Shown here in pieces: positions 1 through 12,500 of a DNA stretch of 64,000 nt. This DNA is from Syngnathus acus. Taxonomy: Eukaryota; Chordata; Actinopteri; Syngnathiformes; Syngnathidae. The position numbers and the translations under genes were made by a program. Numbering within the stretch: position 1 is the first letter of the stretch; every line of letters begins with the position of its first letter. The notes below the pieces were generated by a model. That model had not been told where the DNA came from and searched no databases. It was given only the letters and a program-made list of their open reading frames with translations. The stretch is taken from positions 3,037,967 to 3,101,966 of the forward strand of contig NC_051091.1 in assembly GCF_901709675.1 (NCBI RefSeq), read 5' to 3'.

Positions 1-1683
1 TCAAACGTTCAAATCACAGCGTTCCATCAACTAGGCGAGTGCATTAATGTTGTTCTGGCAATTAGCGCTGGCCTAACGAAGTCGCCGTTACAAAGTTGCC
101 ATTAGTCACACATCTGCTTATGAGCTTATGAGAGTTTGCTGACACTTTTTTCATGCTTGTGCCGTCACGTGCCTCCATTTGTCCCATAATCCAAACGGGC
201 TGGCTCAGAACTCAGCGAAGCGATCTCAGGGGTGGAGGCATCCTTTCCCTCGTGCACCAAATTAAGCAAACAGACCATATATATTGAATTTCAAGCTAAA
301 TAAAATTGTGCTTGGTTAGTGATTCTTTGGCATACCACCAGGGGTGCGTCGACCATATTTTGAGCCTCACTGGTTTGGCGTACAGTATGGCAGGCAAAAA
401 AGGGGAGCGGTTGGGGGCACTGAATGTGTTCGCTCCAAATGAGGAGTCAACTGTGGCGACGATTCAAAGGGGCCAATTTTACACTAGCTTACCAGCAGAG
501 AAGTGAAAGGAGGGATGAGCGCTGCCTAGGGACCGCCAGATGCAACACAAGGGAATCCGTATGCGGTGAGGTTTACCAAGGATGCAATGATTCAAAATTG
601 TCTCGCAAGAAAAAAAAATATGGGACGCTTCCGTACAACTACGAATATGGGCCAAAATGGCTGTCACTGTAGCTCATTGTCAGCTCTTTCCTGGTGCGAT
701 CCAGATTTCAATCACACGCGCTGGAAAGTTCAGCCCTCGGCCAAAGAAATTGCGATTAGTTTTGGTCCTGGATTTAATCTTTGAAGAACGTATGGCTTTT
801 TTGATCGTTGTCCATCTGTATCAAGTAATCTGCTATTTGAAATCCCTTTGTGGTGTCACGAGTCCAGTATGCAGAGGATGACGTTTAGGTTGAAATGAGT
901 AAGAATATCCATGATTGCATACAGTTATTTTCCTGTTGAAATACAGTAGATGAGCAAAAATCGTCAGTGATTATCCACAGATTGCGCAATGCTTATCTCC
1001 CGTGCTTTGAAATTGGCAAATTTCTGTCTCTCTTTATCACAAGAACGCTTCTCGACTTTTTTGCTTAATTAGGTCAATAAACCTTTAATATGTGTGCTTT
1101 GTCTTTTGCATAATGAACTTTTTTACGGTACAGTGTGTTTGTCTTCCAAGGTCATTCTATGTCTGCCCTGTAACAGAGTATGGGTATTCAACCATAACAC
1201 GATTACCTCTGCTGATATAAATGAGCCAACTTGCCTTGTGACAAAGCGTATAGAGAACATGAAACATCAACAACAACGTGATGGATGCTCCACCAAACCC
1301 AATAAAAATAATAAAAGCAAGACGCCTGGCTTTGAGACAGTATCGACTCTCAAATATATCCCGAGAAGACACTGCGCTCGCACTGCAGATGGGAGAGCAT
1401 GATACTTCTCGAGAATTGGAGATTGGAGCAAGCGGCGCCCTAATCACTCGCTGTGCGAGCCCTGGCAGGTGGTTGGCGGCCAGACTTTCATGTCCAAGCC
1501 AGCAGATGTTGTCTGTATCGATCGAATCGTCGGAAAGTGGCAACGCGTGCTGCCGCCTTGTCTTTGCGCTCCGAAACACGGAAAGCGATTTTGCCATCTA
1601 ATTGAAGATTACAGGTTTCTGTCTGTTTTCTAAATGCGATGCTCAAGTTATTTTATTTGATTGTGGGAGAAAAGTAGCATCGT
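1..1683. other. Non-coding DNA, nothing recognised
   Basis: Open frames here are short and lack family resemblance, splice context or codon bias. No repeat family is recognised. Confidence 0.6.
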
Positions 1684-1795
1684 GGTAGAAAACATTTGGA
1701 TGCAAACTCCAGGAAAGAAGATCGGAGCCAAGATTCAAACCTTGAACCTTCGAAATGTGAGGCAGATACACTAACCACAGATTCACCGTTATGCT
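1684..1795 (-). mobile_element. tRNA-type SINE fragment
   Basis: Read on the minus strand, it runs gtggttagtgtatctgcctc, aggttcaaggtttgaatctt, then tggagtttgcat. This order (box A-like, box B-like, then GGAGTTTGCATGTT) matches a very common teleost dispersed repeat. The copy is decayed and has no recognisable ends. Confidence 0.6.
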
Positions 1796-3970
1796 CCAGA
1801 AACCATTCAATGCGCTGCGACGTGTCGAATCGTTAATGCATTTTTCACGCGGCGTATCCTTGAAGATGAACAACCAAGCTCATGTTACTCTCATATTGGC
1901 GTTTCCACTGCGCCACGAGTCTATTCACTCCTTTTCAAAAGTTTTTTACCAAATCCTCTACGCTTCCAGTTCCTTTGACTTCCGTCTCTATCGTACACTA
2001 GCTGAGAGAAGGAAAAAAAGCAAAGAAACCACCCACAGTCGAAAATCCAGATTGCAGACTTTGCCACCTCCTCCGACACAGTAGAAGCGAGGAAGCAAAG
2101 GGACTTTTAATGAACAGGGCTTTTATTGATCTGTGGACAAAACAGTTGTTAATTATGTGCGGGTGGGAATTTAATTGAGCAAGGCAAACAAGATCCCCTG
2201 CTTGCTAATGCATGGTCAGGAATGAGGAGAATGCGATTGAGTCCCGTGCCGCCTTCTCCGCTGAAGGATGAGAAGACAACAATGGCTAAAGCCAAGCCTC
2301 TGTGCCTTCTTTTCCACGCCCCGGTCCATTTTTGCTGTCTCCAACCGCCTCATCCGCCCCCGCTTGTCTCCAGTCTAATGAAAAATGACCTTCATGTAAG
2401 GGCTGTTTTCTCCTGCTTTGTTGAGTTTGAGCAGATTTTGGCCAAATTCAAGAAGCATGCCAACCCAGATGAATGTTAACCTAGCAGCTAACAGTTACTG
2501 TAATATAGCAGATGAGATCATACTATCTTCCTCATTTTGAGCTATTGTCAAACATGAGTCATTAGCTATGCTGGTGCTATTAGCGCTACCAGCTATGCTA
2601 GTTAAGTCACAGTAGATATTTGCAAACACTCGTATGCCGTTATTATAAAACTGAATCAACTGAAGCATTGTAAGGTGATAACTGTGCCAAGCATTCTGGT
2701 TCTCTGCCCATAAATCGAGGCCCCTGTGATCTGTTTTTCTTTAGAAGCAGAATGTGGCCCATTGCCCAAAGTTCTTTCTTGCTGCTCCGCATTGAGTTAA
2801 CTGGATGTTGTCAGGGTCATGAGGCGTCTCGTGTGCCAGAAGGCCTCGTGAACCACATTCTGTTTCCACTCCGTGCTATTTCTACATTCACGCTTGGCAT
2901 TCTCTAATATTTATTACCCAAGTATGGAAAATATTGCCATGGCTGTTATCTTGTCAAGCCTTACGCTGTGATGGATTTGAAGCTAACATTTTGGCCCGGG
3001 TCCTCCCATGTCGGTATTTTTATCCAAACCGGGTAATATGTCTTCAAGACAAGCCGGAGTTGATTCGTGTCCCCCGTGTCAATTCCGTGCTACGTTTTGT
3101 TGGTCCGTAATGGATGTGACAGATGTGATCATTCAGTCAAATTGCTTCGATGAGAACGTGCCTGCCCTTTTCCAAATACTTCCTATCGACTTGTTTAGTG
3201 CGCCGAATTGATTCAAAACAAAGGCAAATGTGAGAAACTAAAAATCCTCACCTTTATCTGGCCTGATTACACAAAATGGCCGTTGCCCCCTGCCCTCGAC
3301 GCATTACGTTAAACATTTTGCGCAACACTACTAAATTATACACGATAAGACAAACAGCCTCCTTGGTGTGTTTTTTTTTGTCTCCCAGGGACCCTGAGCT
3401 AAGAGGACTTGAGCGAGCAGCAGCACTAATGAAGGCCCTCAAGTGAAACTGAACGTACTGTGTTCAAGTTGGAAAGTGGGCGCTTGTGTTTGTCAGATGG
3501 AGCTTGTCTTTGATTCGCGCTTGTCACTTGTTATTAAGAATTAGAGTTACTCCACTTGTAATAGCATATTGCTTGGAGGTCAACGCCATCGTTGTCTCTT
3601 GACCACCTGTTAAGGTCTCCTCAGGTTGCTCAACTGCAAACAACACAAATGTATTTTCAGTAGAGAAGATACATGATTGCGCATGTAGTCAACGGCCAGG
3701 CGATAACTGAAGATGACAAATCGTCAATCGTTATTTTGTAAGGGACGGGCTTTCGAGTACAGTAGAAGCTACAGTAGGTCCACGCCGTACTTGTATGCTG
3801 CAGTCGGCCCACTTTTTGCTTTGTTGTACCTGGCACACTTTCTGCAGGGTATAAAAAAATTAAATAAGAAAGTAAGGTTACCAGCATTTTTTTGTCAGGT
3901 CAAAGTCTCTAGTTTCTTTCTTCGTGGCAATTTTCACTCAGACTCCTTTGCTGCAATTAATTCTGTTAGA
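1796..3970. other. Non-coding DNA, nothing recognised
   Basis: AT-rich. The direct repeat agctatgct occurs twice near 2565-2600. There is no supported gene. Confidence 0.55.
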
Positions 3971-4040
3971 CCAGGGATTACCAACTGTCCGCGCCCCTCT
4001 AGTGTTCCGTGGCAGTACTCCAAGTGGTCCGCAAAATTGG
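3971..4040 (+). mobile_element. hAT-type MITE fragment
   Basis: The words ccagggattaccaactgtcc, ctctagtgttccgtggc and aagtggtccgcaaaattgg follow a well-known fish hAT non-autonomous element (GGTCCGCGGACC..CTAGTGGTCCGTGG type). One end only; decayed. Confidence 0.5.
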
Positions 4041-4112
4041 AAATGTCATGTTATGATGACAAAACTCGAACTACTAATTTTAAAGGAAATGTTCCCCTCA
4101 GCAATTTGCTTC

Positions 4113-4354
4113 TCGTATTTTCTGCACTATAAGGCGCACCGGATTATAAGGCGCACCTTCAATGAATGGCCCATTTTAAAACTGTGTCCATACATAAGAT
4201 ATATACGTTTGGCCCACGGGCCGGACTTTGGACACGCCTGGTGTAGTGGCTCAATATTGGTCCATATTTAAGGCGCACCTGATTATAAGGCGCACTGTTG
4301 GCTTTTGAGAAAATTTGAGGTTTTTAGGTGCGCCTTATAGTGCGGAAATTACGG
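4113..4354. mobile_element. MITE with 28-bp terminal inverted repeats (GCACTATAAGGCGCACC family)
   Basis: The left end (4113-4140) and right end (4327-4354) are inverted repeats matching at 25 of 28 positions, built on gcactataaggcgcacc. Internal copies of ataaggcgcacc recur. A second hAT-type terminus (ggcccacgggccggactttg, about 4211-4245) sits in its middle, so the element is nested. This family is abundant in fish genomes; I do not assign a superfamily. Confidence 0.75.
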
Positions 4355-5594
4355 TAGTTTCCGTTGTTGTCCGGGAAAATACATGTGTTGTGTCTCGGCT
4401 ACCTGCTCAAACATTTTCTCCCCTCCCTCCACTCCACTTAAATCACCTCTGCCATCCTTCCATCAAATCTCCCGCATGTGTGCTGTCTCACTAAGTGACG
4501 TGAGGCCAGATGGAAGAAATGCTTGTGTTGGGCTGCGCATGCGGCGCCGTCACTTACCCGCATCATCCACTCAGTTGAGCTTCACAATGCTGCTGTGATG
4601 TAGTTGTGCTTGATGTGGGCTGATGTCCAACCTTCCTGGCAATAAACGGGTTGCCGCCGAGTGTGTGCCACGTAGACAGACAGATTTAAAACAAGGGTGG
4701 CAAACAAAAGTCATTGGTGTGCGTGCGTGTGTGTGTGTATATGGCTTCATTTCTCATTCAGTGTCACTTTTTGGCGGCGTCTTCATTATCATACGCTTCC
4801 AGTCGGTTTGGAGCACCTGTTTTGTGCCATGAAAAAGACAAATATCACAACTACTACTCCTGCACTAAAGTGGAAGTGTCAATTGCCCCTTTCCAAGATG
4901 GACTTTTGTGAGATTTTGTTTTTTTCTTGTTCCTAACCCTGCTTCCCCCAAAATGGTAAACTGCAGTGTAAGTTTTATTTTATAAGGTCATAATTACAGA
5001 TAAACAAATACCAAGATTCCAATGTGATGGATGATTCGATTTATATTACTTGACAGATATTCTTCCATTCAATACATTCGACAAAGGTGTAAAAGGAAAC
5101 TCTTTTTCATTTACAGTAGTAATTGAAATGGAACACCAGGTGAAATTAATATACATTATATGCATATTACGCAAGTATAAATACACAAATTAGGAATGTA
5201 TTTAGAACACGATTTCCTCCTCCCTTGAGTATTTTCTGTGTCATGAATACTAAGGCCTTCTTTTGTGGTGTCGTCATGTGATTGTACAAGCTTCCTGCAG
5301 TGATTGCAATGTATGGCGCACCACAATATCCCACTGCTGCTTGCGGGGCTATTACTGTCAGTGCGGAGTGTCATTATATGGCTAACAGCTGGGGATGTTT
5401 TTTTTGCCCATTTCCTTGCAGCTTTGTCTGTGAGCGTATGTTTGTGGGCAAATGAAAAGTGCATTACGTTGTTTGAGTATTAAATTTTGCCGGTCTCTGA
5501 CATCCAGCGTGGATGTGTTCAATTTTGTTGTTATTGTTATACCACTGGAGCATCCCGTGGCTCTTTGATAAATGTGCAGCCTTGAATTGAAATG
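4355..5594. other. Non-coding DNA, nothing recognised
   Basis: A short GT run lies near 4720-4740. No supported gene. Confidence 0.5.
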
Positions 5595-6089
5595 GCCTGA
5601 AGATGAGAGGCCAAGTGTACTCAGCCTGCGTCAGAAGTAGTATGACGTACGGAAGTGAGGCATGGGCCCTGAAAACAGAACACGAAGACAAACTAAACAG
5701 AGCAGAAAAGAGGATGATCAGATGGATGTGTGGTGTGTCAATGAGGGAGGAAAAGACCAGTGCAGAGCTGAGAAAGAAGATGGGAGTGGAGGCCATAGTG
5801 GATGTGGTGAGGAGAGGCAGACTGCGATGGTACGGACATGTAGTGAGGAAGGACGAGAACGACTGGGTGAAGAAAGTTATGTCGTATACCTTAGAGGGAA
5901 CAAGACCCAGTGGCCGACCTAAACAGACCTGGCAGACGACCGTGGCAGCCGACATGAAGGCACTCGGCATCAACCACGAGATGGCCATGGACCGTTCCCG
6001 GTGGAAGAAAGCCATATCGAGAACCCAATCCAACCCAGCGGCGCCTGGAAAGCGGACTTTAAACCGATGATGATGATGATGATGATGCC
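5595..6089 (+). pseudogene. 3' end of a non-LTR (LINE) retrotransposon, 5'-truncated, with (GAT)n tail
   Basis: The open frame to the stop at 6068-6070 (155 codons from the ATG at 5603) is the region after the reverse transcriptase core of a LINE ORF2. Diagnostic words are VYSACVRSSMTYGSEAW, RMIRWMCGVSMREEKTSAEL, VVRRGRLRWYGHVVRKD, GRPKQTW and MDRSRWKKAI. A stop just upstream (5588-5590) and the lack of any RT catalytic core (no YADD region) show a 5' truncation. The tail is seven GAT repeats starting at 6066. Short tandem tails are typical of RTE-like elements, but the clade assignment is tentative. The frame is intact over its length, so the copy may be fairly young. Confidence 0.85.
6066..6087. 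repeat. (GAT)7 LINE tail microsatellite
   Basis: Seven tandem GAT units overlap the LINE stop codon. Confidence 0.9.
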
Positions 6090-6281
6090 GGACTCTGCAC
6101 AGCGATGATGAATTCATGTCGCCGGGGAACTCATTGTTTTTTCTCTTCAATTACCTGCATACATTTTAGAAGCAGATGAGACATTTAAGAGGCATATTTT
6201 TGTCTACTGACTGTTTTCATGTTGTTTAACCTTTCTGACAGTATAAAATAGTTTCAGTAGTCGGAATAAAGACGTAGAGCA

Positions 6282-6520
6282 CAGGTGTCAAACTCAAGGC
6301 CCGGGGGCCAGATACGGCCCGCCACATCATTTTATGTGGCCTGCAAAGACAAATTGTGTATCAAATTCGTGTCATTACCCGAATTGCAAATTGTCTTCAC
6401 TTTTAATAATATCTTCTTTTTTTAATATTTGACCAGTTTTCACTCGTCCGATTTGAAAACGAGCTATTTAAAAAACAATATATATTTTTTAATCCATTTT
6501 AATCTGTGGCTGCAAGAAGC
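6282..6520 (+). mobile_element. hAT-type non-autonomous element, one end
   Basis: Begins caggtgtcaaactcaaggcc, then gggggccagatacggcccgc and cacatcattttatgtggcc, a widespread vertebrate hAT-type terminus. The far terminus is not found, so the end coordinate is approximate. Confidence 0.65.
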
Positions 6521-9500
6521 AGCATGTATTTTTTTGTATATCATCGAAGACCGTTCCCTGGTGTCTTGATTTGCTTTCTTCAAAACACCCCAACTATCAA
6601 GATATGACACACACCTTTTGTCATTTTTCATAAGGCTAATTGAGCTAAGCCTGTTTTAAGGAGGTCGTCCTGGCTCATGCAAATACGCCACCGTTCAGAC
6701 CCGCTTGATGCAGGGCCAGCACACACTTTTGTTACCATGACAATGGTCATCGCGGCGTGAGGATGCTGTGACTTGTCGAGCGGCTTCAAACATGTGGAAG
6801 CAGAAGCACCCACTGTGAAGTCAAACAAAAAAAAGCCTTCATCAAGACAGTAATAGAATTTGATTACATTTTCACTCACTGAGACAGCACTTAATTGCCA
6901 AACCGCTGATCAGATACAAACACAAATGTGTCTGTGCGTTAACACGAAATGTCATGCTTAAAAATTCTCAATAATCTTGGAAAAGTTGCATAATTCACTG
7001 TATTATATAGACATATTTTATGCAACTGTAAAAGGAAACATTTTGTTTCTTTGTACCTGAAGCCAGTATGTGTCCAAACGTAATTAAAAAAGCATGTCAG
7101 GGAAAGTCAATGATCATTATCCCTACCGAGTACATTTTTCTTTGTGCTTCTTTGTCCTTCTGTCCTGATTGAGGCTGCAATCTGCACCAACAGAGATCTT
7201 TGTGACAAAACAAATAAAGTAAAAAAACAACAACAACTCTTTATGCAATATCTGTGCAACTTCCTACACACCAGAAAGCAATATTAGGCCAGAGAAATGC
7301 AATAAGTCCCACTTTAACAGTAGAATAAAACATCAGCAAAGCAGACAGTAGCGATGAAACATTATTACTCTTTCACACTCACACACGCATGGGCACACAC
7401 ACACACGTACAGAATGTGGACTCACAAGTCAAGTGCACCCCACTCGCTCTCTCAGTTGCAATATTCAAACACACACTGGTAAAACAATGGGTGGCAAGCA
7501 TCATTGTAGTCATAACAATAAAAGTAACATTCAGCGGCAGTTCAGTCCATGCCAAAGCAGTAGGTGGCTAACTGTCAGCACAATCAGAAAATCTTCAAAC
7601 TCACAAATAATGGCCAATCAAAGAAATGGGCAATAATATAGCATATTTCCTGTAAAAGTGTAGCAATTTATTAGCTGCCAGTTTATTATTCAATCGAAGC
7701 AAATAAACACCACAAATAATCTCAGTTCACAGATGCAGTCCTCTACACAAACACTTTGGGACTGTATTAATTCTACTGCTAACCAAAACAGCAGCACATA
7801 ATGAATAGCCTATCAGAGGATTAAATATCATGTCAAGGGAATTTAAGGATTTGTTTCTTTGACAATTACGAGGATAACTGTTGAAAACATGAAAAGACTT
7901 CACGGTATACTTTAAATGTGGTTTTCCTGATTTTTGTTTACCCTTCTGTGTGCGCAGTAATGTGTCTAGCGTTTGCCTAGAAGTGGCTAATATATATTTG
8001 CGGCCTCTCTTAAGAGGTAATTCAGTTACAGCAGATTATTTCTTTGCTGATGTTGTTATTAGGAAAAATTCAATGCTCGTGAGTACTAGAACGGTAATGA
8101 GATTCCGCACCCTCGAATTGGGTCCAGTCTCTTGACATTTGCCCAAAACACCTCAAGGGTCCAACTGGCTCTGGCTCGCTATGAATGTTTGCAGCCGTCT
8201 TATATTCTTAGATTATTTTCATTTGATTTTTCTTACCCTCTTAACAGCAAACCATTAAAAAAATACCACTCTCATTTGAATAAAACCACAAGCGTTATCC
8301 CTGGGTGATCAGCCTCTACTTTACTGCTTATTGCAAAAAGAAAACAAGAGCCCCCTTGAAACCCGAGAGGAGATTTTCAATTTCCAGGAGCCGCTAACAA
8401 CTTTGCCCTTGCAGGATATCAACTTTGTTACCATTCATAGGAACACAACAGAGTGCCCCACGAGACTAACGGCCAGGCCTTCATCCAGTCATGTTTAAAA
8501 TATTTATTTGCCCCCAATGTTAACATAGTGGGGTCGGATGAGACCTAATGCTCTGTTTTGGCACAAGAACATGGCAAACTTAGAGGACACTGATTGCTTG
8601 TGTCGTCCACGCTAATGCTCTCGTTAAATCTTCCACGAGTCTGATTGCTGAATTCACATGTGCGACACAGAGGGTGACAGAGTTAAAGTGTTTGCCGTGT
8701 TGTGGAGTCGTCCCGCCATTAGCCCTTATGGACTGTTCAGTTTTCATGCACGCAAAGTACAGAATGACTTTTGCCATGGTGCTGTTCCTGTTAAATGTCA
8801 ATGCGTCTCAATTTTGACCTGAACAGGATGCAATAGTGTTTGCTACATCTCCATGCTTTCCATTCTCTTTCTCTTACCATCGAGTCACACTCCGCTCTGG
8901 AAATTTATTTAGGAAAATTCTGAGATCTGTTTATTACCGCTTGTACTTCATTGTAACACGTCATTAGGGATTAATAATCTGTGCGAAGGGGGCAGGTGAA
9001 GCGGGGGCGCCCCATCTGATTGGCCATGCAGTGCAGAGAAGTGGCTGGTGTTTACTAATCTCAAAGTCGAGGAGCAGAACAAAGAAGGAGCAGGTAGAGC
9101 GGTTTGGACTGCACCCTCCGTGTCGCATTTGAAACGTGACAATGAATTTATTTAGTTTGATTATTTCAAATGCTACTGAAATGGAAACAGATATTTCTAT
9201 GACTTCTGCTGTTCCACAAAAGAGGCAATATATTTTAGTCCAGTTCGGGTGATACAAAATTGACTGAAATCAATCAATCAATCAATCAATCAATGCAACA
9301 AAATGATGACAAAACACATAGGGAACTTGTATGACCTTGTTGCGAGGTCACCCTTTTCCTCATGCTATTAAAATGTCATGTTATATGTATATGAAAGAAA
9401 TATTAATGATAGTGTGAAGAAGAAAAAAAAAAAGAGTCAATACAAATCTAGATCGCTCATTCGATGATAGCACAGTAAGGGTGTGTGTTTTTTTTGTTCC

Positions 9501-12464
9501 CATAGTGCTCCAAAGCACGTCACGTTCACATTTATCATCTCATCATGTCCACTCAAGCAAATTGTTGGACTTTCAGTGTTGCATGTATTTGTTTACCCTT
9601 TGCCTCAACCATAACTCTATTGTCTAGCACTTTGGTGAACATGTAACGATTCTGAACATATGTGAGTGCCTCACAGGACGAAGGAAAATGCTTTTTAATG
9701 CTTTTAGTGTGTAGTGTACTTCAGATGACTAACAGCACTTCAAGCACATTTTCTCCATTTTTCCTGGTTATCCTCTCCCGGTTGTCTGTGGGCTAACATC
9801 AGAATCTATTCTGGACCACACACAGTCTCAAGGTGATTGGAGCATTTTTTAAACTCCAATCAGCATTTAACTATTCTTTCGAATCTTTTTTTGTCTCGCT
9901 CATTCTATCTGAAACGTTGCCATTTGAACATAGAAAAGGAGAAGGAATCTCTCTTTGCTTTGGGAGTTGTTTCCATGGCAGCTGCCAAGTGAAGTCCCTG
10001 ACCCATAATTTGGACTCTCGCATAGCCCCTATTAGCCCCTAAAGCTCTCTCTTCATCTCCAAGTCCCCCGTATCACTTCCCCCTACTTCTAACGCTGTCT
10101 GTTTCACAGCTATTTCGTATTTCTCTCTCTGTGTCTACCCCTGCCCCGTCTCCCCGCTTCCACTTCACCTCTCCTTATCTTGTCTCTTTAGCCCGTCTCT
10201 CTTTTGGCAGTGGCGCGTGATTGGCAGCAGAGGCTTGACTGCTGCCGAGCTAATGGAGAACAGAGAGGAATACCTTGTGGATTCACAGCTGAGCGGAGAC
10301 GGACAAATAAGATAATGACTTGAGAATAACTATTGCGCAGAATAGTTTGGGGAAAGTAGGCGGGGGAGTGAGAGGGGTGAGAGGAAAGGAAGTCTTAAAG
10401 ACAGAGAGGAGATGAGAAAGGCAGACATGGAGAACAATTTCCAGAGGCGTCGGACTTAATGCGCTGTCTCCAAATTGGTGAAAACAGCCAGAGTCTCAGC
10501 GGGTTTTGAGATGACAAAGCTTTTTATTTGGGGGGGATGAGAAACTGTGATCAACTAAAATAGTCATTTTTGCCTCCTGAGCTCGCTTGATTGCCTTCAA
10601 TATCTTTTGTCTGCTAATGGGACACCACAGACAGTGCGCATATTAATGACTTGAAAGACGACGTTTCCGTTCACGGCATGGGGGTGTGCTTCCATTCATC
10701 TCTTCGTACTCTTTACATTACTCATCTAAAACAATGGCCGAGCACCAAAATAAAGACATTCCACCACAATGTGAGGAGCATCTGGCGAGGGAAGATAACC
10801 CGCTAACGTTCATAATTCCCGTTAGCAAAGATTGGGTTGCCCGTCAAAAGGCGTAATCTCGAGTCATTTGGCTGTCAGACTTGTTGATCCCGACTCACGA
10901 AGACCGTATTATCCCAGACGCTTCATTGTGGATGTCTTTCCGTCTTCTGCTTGGCATCAATCAGTGCCCCGGCGAATTCTCTAATGGCGCCCAAGCAGGG
11001 AGGACACTCTGCGCGCGATTAAGAGAAATCCAAGGAGTCTGTAAGGTGACACGGACGTGCATTGTAATTGTAATTGTCCTCGCTCGGACGCGCCAGAGCT
11101 TGCCCCTTATTTCAATTCTCATTAGCCCTTCACTCTGAGGATTGCGGGTCACATGAAGCAATGGCTTTCCCGCGCTACTGTATTAAGGATGTAGAGCTGG
11201 GTAATATGTAGAGAAAAGAAAGTTGATTTGTCCATTTGAAAATGAGTGGAGTTTGAGTTAACGAGCATTTAGTAGAAGCGCTCCGCTGGCATCATGGTGG
11301 AGCATTTAATTAGTTGTTGAGATTTATATTGGGTCCTGACTATTATAGCAGCAAACTATGCTAAATGGACTTTGTGATTATAGTAAACATTCAGCTGATA
11401 CACTTTCTCGCATTGTCTTGTGGGCCTTTATCTTTATTGAGCCATCTTGTTGTCCGATAATTTAGAATGCAAAACAGTACGAAATACGTAACTACGCTCG
11501 CACTTGGCTAATAAAAGCCCATTTCTGAGATTTCTTTTTTTCCTATCTAATATAATGAAGTGGATGTTTTGAAATGACTGTGTATGAAAATTAATCTTTC
11601 AGCTTTTTTGAAGTGTTGATTGGAAACATCTTTTGCATATTTGGGTCAAAATGGTCCTCATTTTGTCTAATTGCAAAGCCATAAAATCCGTTGAGAACAC
11701 TTCAATGTAATTCAAACACTTATTGTGTGCGCTCACACACTACTAAATGATGTTTGTCCTCAAAATCAGCGACCGCATGTCAATTGCCATTCTATCCAGC
11801 TTGGACGATTATGTTCTTTTTTTTGGGGCGCTTTCGCTCCTCCAAGTAGGATCTCATCCGTTTTGCGGCTTGCTGATATTTTGGAGAGCTGCTTTAAATT
11901 GGATGTTAAAAGGAAGGAACGCGCAATCCTGTGATTCAAAGAGTTTTCCATATAGAATATAACCTCAAGCAGTACACAATCTATAAGTTCTTTCTGCTAC
12001 AGCAGTCAAGCCAGATGCATCTGAAACTGCACATGCTGGGATTCTTATGGACTTGTGATGGACTTAATAATTGGCCACTCACTTAATGGCGGGGTCCGTA
12101 ACGCTTGGAACACGCGCTGCCAACGATGTCTTGATAGTTTGTTCAGGGACCCCAGCAGGAAAGCGAAGGGGTTGATTGCTAAGGTATGATTTACTTTCCA
12201 CTGACACCACAAGCAAGAAGACCAACTTCTCATTTTTTTTATGCTGCAGCAGAATAAAACCAAGTCTTCACCATGGACAGGTTTACAACTTTAAATTCAA
12301 GGTCTATAAACATTGCAGTCCTGGAACTTTTCTGACGCAAGCTATATATATGTAGGTGTAGGGAACTAAATTGGCTACAACAAAATATATATAGCTTAAA
12401 TTCTTATTTTTGTTTAAGATTCGTTGGCCTTGGGCCATGGACTTTTATTTGACAAAGCTTTTGG
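6521..12464. other. Non-coding DNA
   Basis: A (ATCA)n microsatellite lies at 9268-9294. The segment 10200-10320 is GC-balanced and could be a conserved element. A 13-bp inverted repeat (aagctatatatat) has its arms at 12339-12351 and 12385-12397. No gene is supported. Confidence 0.5.
9268..9294. repeat. (ATCA)n microsatellite
   Basis: About six tandem tetranucleotides. Confidence 0.9.
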
Positions 12465-12500
12465 TCACCTGGTCAGTCACCTGGTCAGTCACCTGGTCAG
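12465..12500. repeat. Three exact copies of a 12-bp unit
   Basis: TCACCTGGTCAG is repeated three times without error. CACCTG is an E-box core, so there are three evenly spaced E-boxes. Confidence 0.9.

Noticed and set aside
1157-1601. Overlapping frames of 146 and 107 codons on opposite strands
   Set aside because: No recognisable domain, no splice or promoter context; each is readable only because the other strand lacks stops.
5464-6150. 228-codon minus-strand frame
   Set aside because: It is the reverse shadow of the LINE fragment; the His run comes from the GAT repeat.
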